Made by a program: the position numbers and the translations under genes
DNA from: an uncultured Oscillospiraceae bacterium
GTDB lineage: Bacteria > Bacillota > Clostridia > Oscillospirales > Oscillospiraceae
NCBI GenBank assembly: GCA_910588625.1
Contig: CAJUQN010000135.1
Location: forward strand, 1 to 5,484
DNA: 5,484 nucleotides
Reading direction: 5' to 3'
Shown: positions 5,077 to 5,484 of the stretch, in pieces
How the letters are laid out: each line of letters starts with the position of its first letter
Numbering within the stretch: the first letter of the stretch is position 1
The notes under the pieces: model-generated
The model's database searches: none
What the model saw: the letters and a program-made list of their open reading frames with translations, nothing else
Told to the model about the DNA's origin: nothing

Positions 5077-5244
5077 AAACATCTCGCGAATTGCCTTCTT
5101 CATGTAAGGCCCCAGTTCCCCATTGACTGGGGCCTTGCCACATTCCTCGATGATGTACAGCACGGTCCCTCTTACGATGATCCTGTTGATAAGCCATCCA
5201 AATGCACAAATGATTGTAGTTACCGCGAAAATGATAGTTAACAC
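5062..5244 (-). CDS. Small membrane-anchored protein with cytoplasmic tail (60 residues)
   Basis: I choose the GTG at 5244, which has AAGGAGGGAGG ending 8 bases upstream, over a TTG at 5286 that has no ribosome binding site. The product begins with a hydrophobic helix (LTIIFAVTTIICAFGWLI, about residues 2-19). A basic edge (NRIIVRG) and a soluble tail follow, with EECGKAPVNGELGPYMKKAI and a basic end. Function is unknown. The gene lies 47 bases after the remnant of an HTH gene on the same strand, so it was probably once co-transcribed with it, as seen with phage-like repressor and small membrane gene pairs. Its end overlaps the DUF2513 end by 15 bases. A perfect 11-bp hairpin lies inside the coding sequence. 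Confidence 0.6.
   Translation of the reverse strand: MLTIIFAVTTIICAFGWLINRIIVRGTVLYIIEECGKAPVNGELGPYMKKAIREMFSRKS
5106..5136. repeat. Perfect 11-bp hairpin inside the 60-residue membrane gene
   Basis: AAGGCCCCAGT (5106-5116) and ACTGGGGCCTT (5126-5136) are exact inverse complements around a 9-base loop. It begins 29 bases after the DUF2513 stop, but no T run follows on either strand. It may slow polymerases from two convergent genes or protect a 3' end; it is not a standard terminator. Confidence 0.6.
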
Positions 5245-5257
5245 CCCGTTCACCTCC
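5242..5257 (-). repeat. Shared 16-bp start cassette, copy 2
   Basis: This is the exact second copy of the 4580-4595 block and covers the ribosome binding site, spacer and GTG start of the 60-residue membrane gene. Conservation of the spacer as well as the ribosome binding site suggests common descent or shared translational control. Confidence 0.75.
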
Positions 5258-5277
5258 CTCCTTGTGAAGAACCATAA

Positions 5278-5287
5278 GTTGCGCAAC
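5278..5287. promoter_or_regulatory. Palindrome GTTGCGCAAC, possible operator
   Basis: This perfect 10-base palindrome sits between the HTH remnant and the start of the 60-residue membrane gene, with an overlapping partial copy (GCAAC) up to 5292. Short palindromes near XRE-type genes often bind the regulator; only one copy is seen. Confidence 0.3.
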
Positions 5288-5291
5288 GCAA

Positions 5292-5432
5292 CTATCCGGC
5301 AAAAAAATATTCGCCAAAGTTCTCATTTTTGATTTGCAAAAGCGTTGCCAACTTTTCGGCTTCATCCAGGTTCATCGGGCGGACTCTGTTAAGTTTTTGC
5401 GATGCCGTAGGCACTGCGATGCCAAGTGTGTT
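5292..5432 (-). pseudogene. C-terminal remnant of a Cro/CI-like HTH regulator
   Basis: Forty-six codons read NTLGIAVPTASQKLNR, then RPMNLDEAEKLATLL and a tail ending FGEYFFAG before TAG. This is the recognition helix, the following helix and the usual tail (LDEAE...LL.I....F..YFF) of phage-type XRE-like regulators. The helix before it is absent: at 5433 the frame runs into unrelated sequence with an in-frame TGA (5444-5442), and no start codon with a ribosome binding site is available. The likely cause is an insertion at 5432-5434. The intact protein was probably about 65-80 residues and may have controlled the adjacent membrane gene. Confidence 0.7.
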
Positions 5433-5433
5433 A

Positions 5434-5484
5434 GGCCGTGTTCACATAAGAGCATCCACAACAAGAGCAAAATAGACAAAAGTC
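5434..5484. mobile_element. Possible insertion-sequence end interrupting the HTH gene
   Basis: The HTH reading frame stops abruptly at 5432-5433, and the new sequence begins GGCCGTGTTCACATAAG after TTA. It looks like a terminal inverted repeat, possibly of an IS5/IS427-like element with a TA-type target. The rest of the element is outside the window, so family and target duplication cannot be checked here. Confidence 0.4.

Noticed and set aside
5048..5365. Minus-strand ORF of 105 codons
   Set aside because: It is out of frame with the HTH remnant and the membrane gene, both of which read as real protein, and has no ribosome binding site.
1..5484. CRISPR arrays, tRNA or rRNA genes
   Set aside because: I saw no regularly spaced repeat-spacer pattern (the 22-bp repeats are too short and too close) and no tRNA or rRNA signature.

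Overview
The window looks like accessory DNA from a gut-type member of the Bacillota (Clostridia, probably Oscillospiraceae-like). I base this on strong GGAGG ribosome binding sites, GTG starts, sigma-A-like promoters and the gene families present: an integrative-element replication/HTH operon, a large serine recombinase with a zinc ribbon, a PD-(D/E)XK (Rpn-type) nuclease and DUF2513. The lineage is inferred from family flavour, not from a marker gene.

Left part (1-1260), minus strand. The beginning of a TnpW-like small protein runs off the left edge at position 1. Behind it in transcription order lies a complete Rpn/PDDEXK transposase-family nuclease (153-1079) with its own promoter and ribosome binding site. 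A clear minus-strand intrinsic terminator (1217-1258) separates this unit from the next.

Middle part (1259-4277), minus strand. One tightly coupled operon starts near 4243 and runs leftward. (1) A replication-initiator-like winged-helix protein has a linker coded by an AT-rich island beside three 22-bp-spaced GC-rich repeats. (2) A coiled-coil protein of integrative elements overlaps it and is interrupted by a one-base frameshift. (3) A chimeric ORF joins the first ~55 residues of a PcfK-like mobile-element protein in frame to the C-terminal two thirds of a large serine recombinase, so the catalytic resolvase domain is absent. About 360 bases of hairpin-rich, apparently non-coding sequence follow, ending at the terminator.

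Right part (4237-5484). This is a compact block of small genes. There is a 5'-truncated plus-strand ORF ending in a membrane helix, a 47-residue minus-strand membrane protein convergent with it, a divergently transcribed DUF2513 gene with a good promoter, and a 60-residue minus-strand membrane protein convergent with DUF2513. Last comes the C-terminal remnant of a Cro/CI-like HTH protein, cut at 5432-5434 by what looks like an insertion-sequence end. The two minus-strand membrane genes share an identical 16-bp start region. The block resembles a prophage or integrative-element regulatory/accessory cassette.

Overall the window is a mosaic of mobile-element pieces with at least three breakpoints (about 2640, 4211-4260 and 5433) and one frameshift. 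The two most interesting signals are the possible replication origin inside the initiator gene and the DUF2513/membrane-microprotein cassette.
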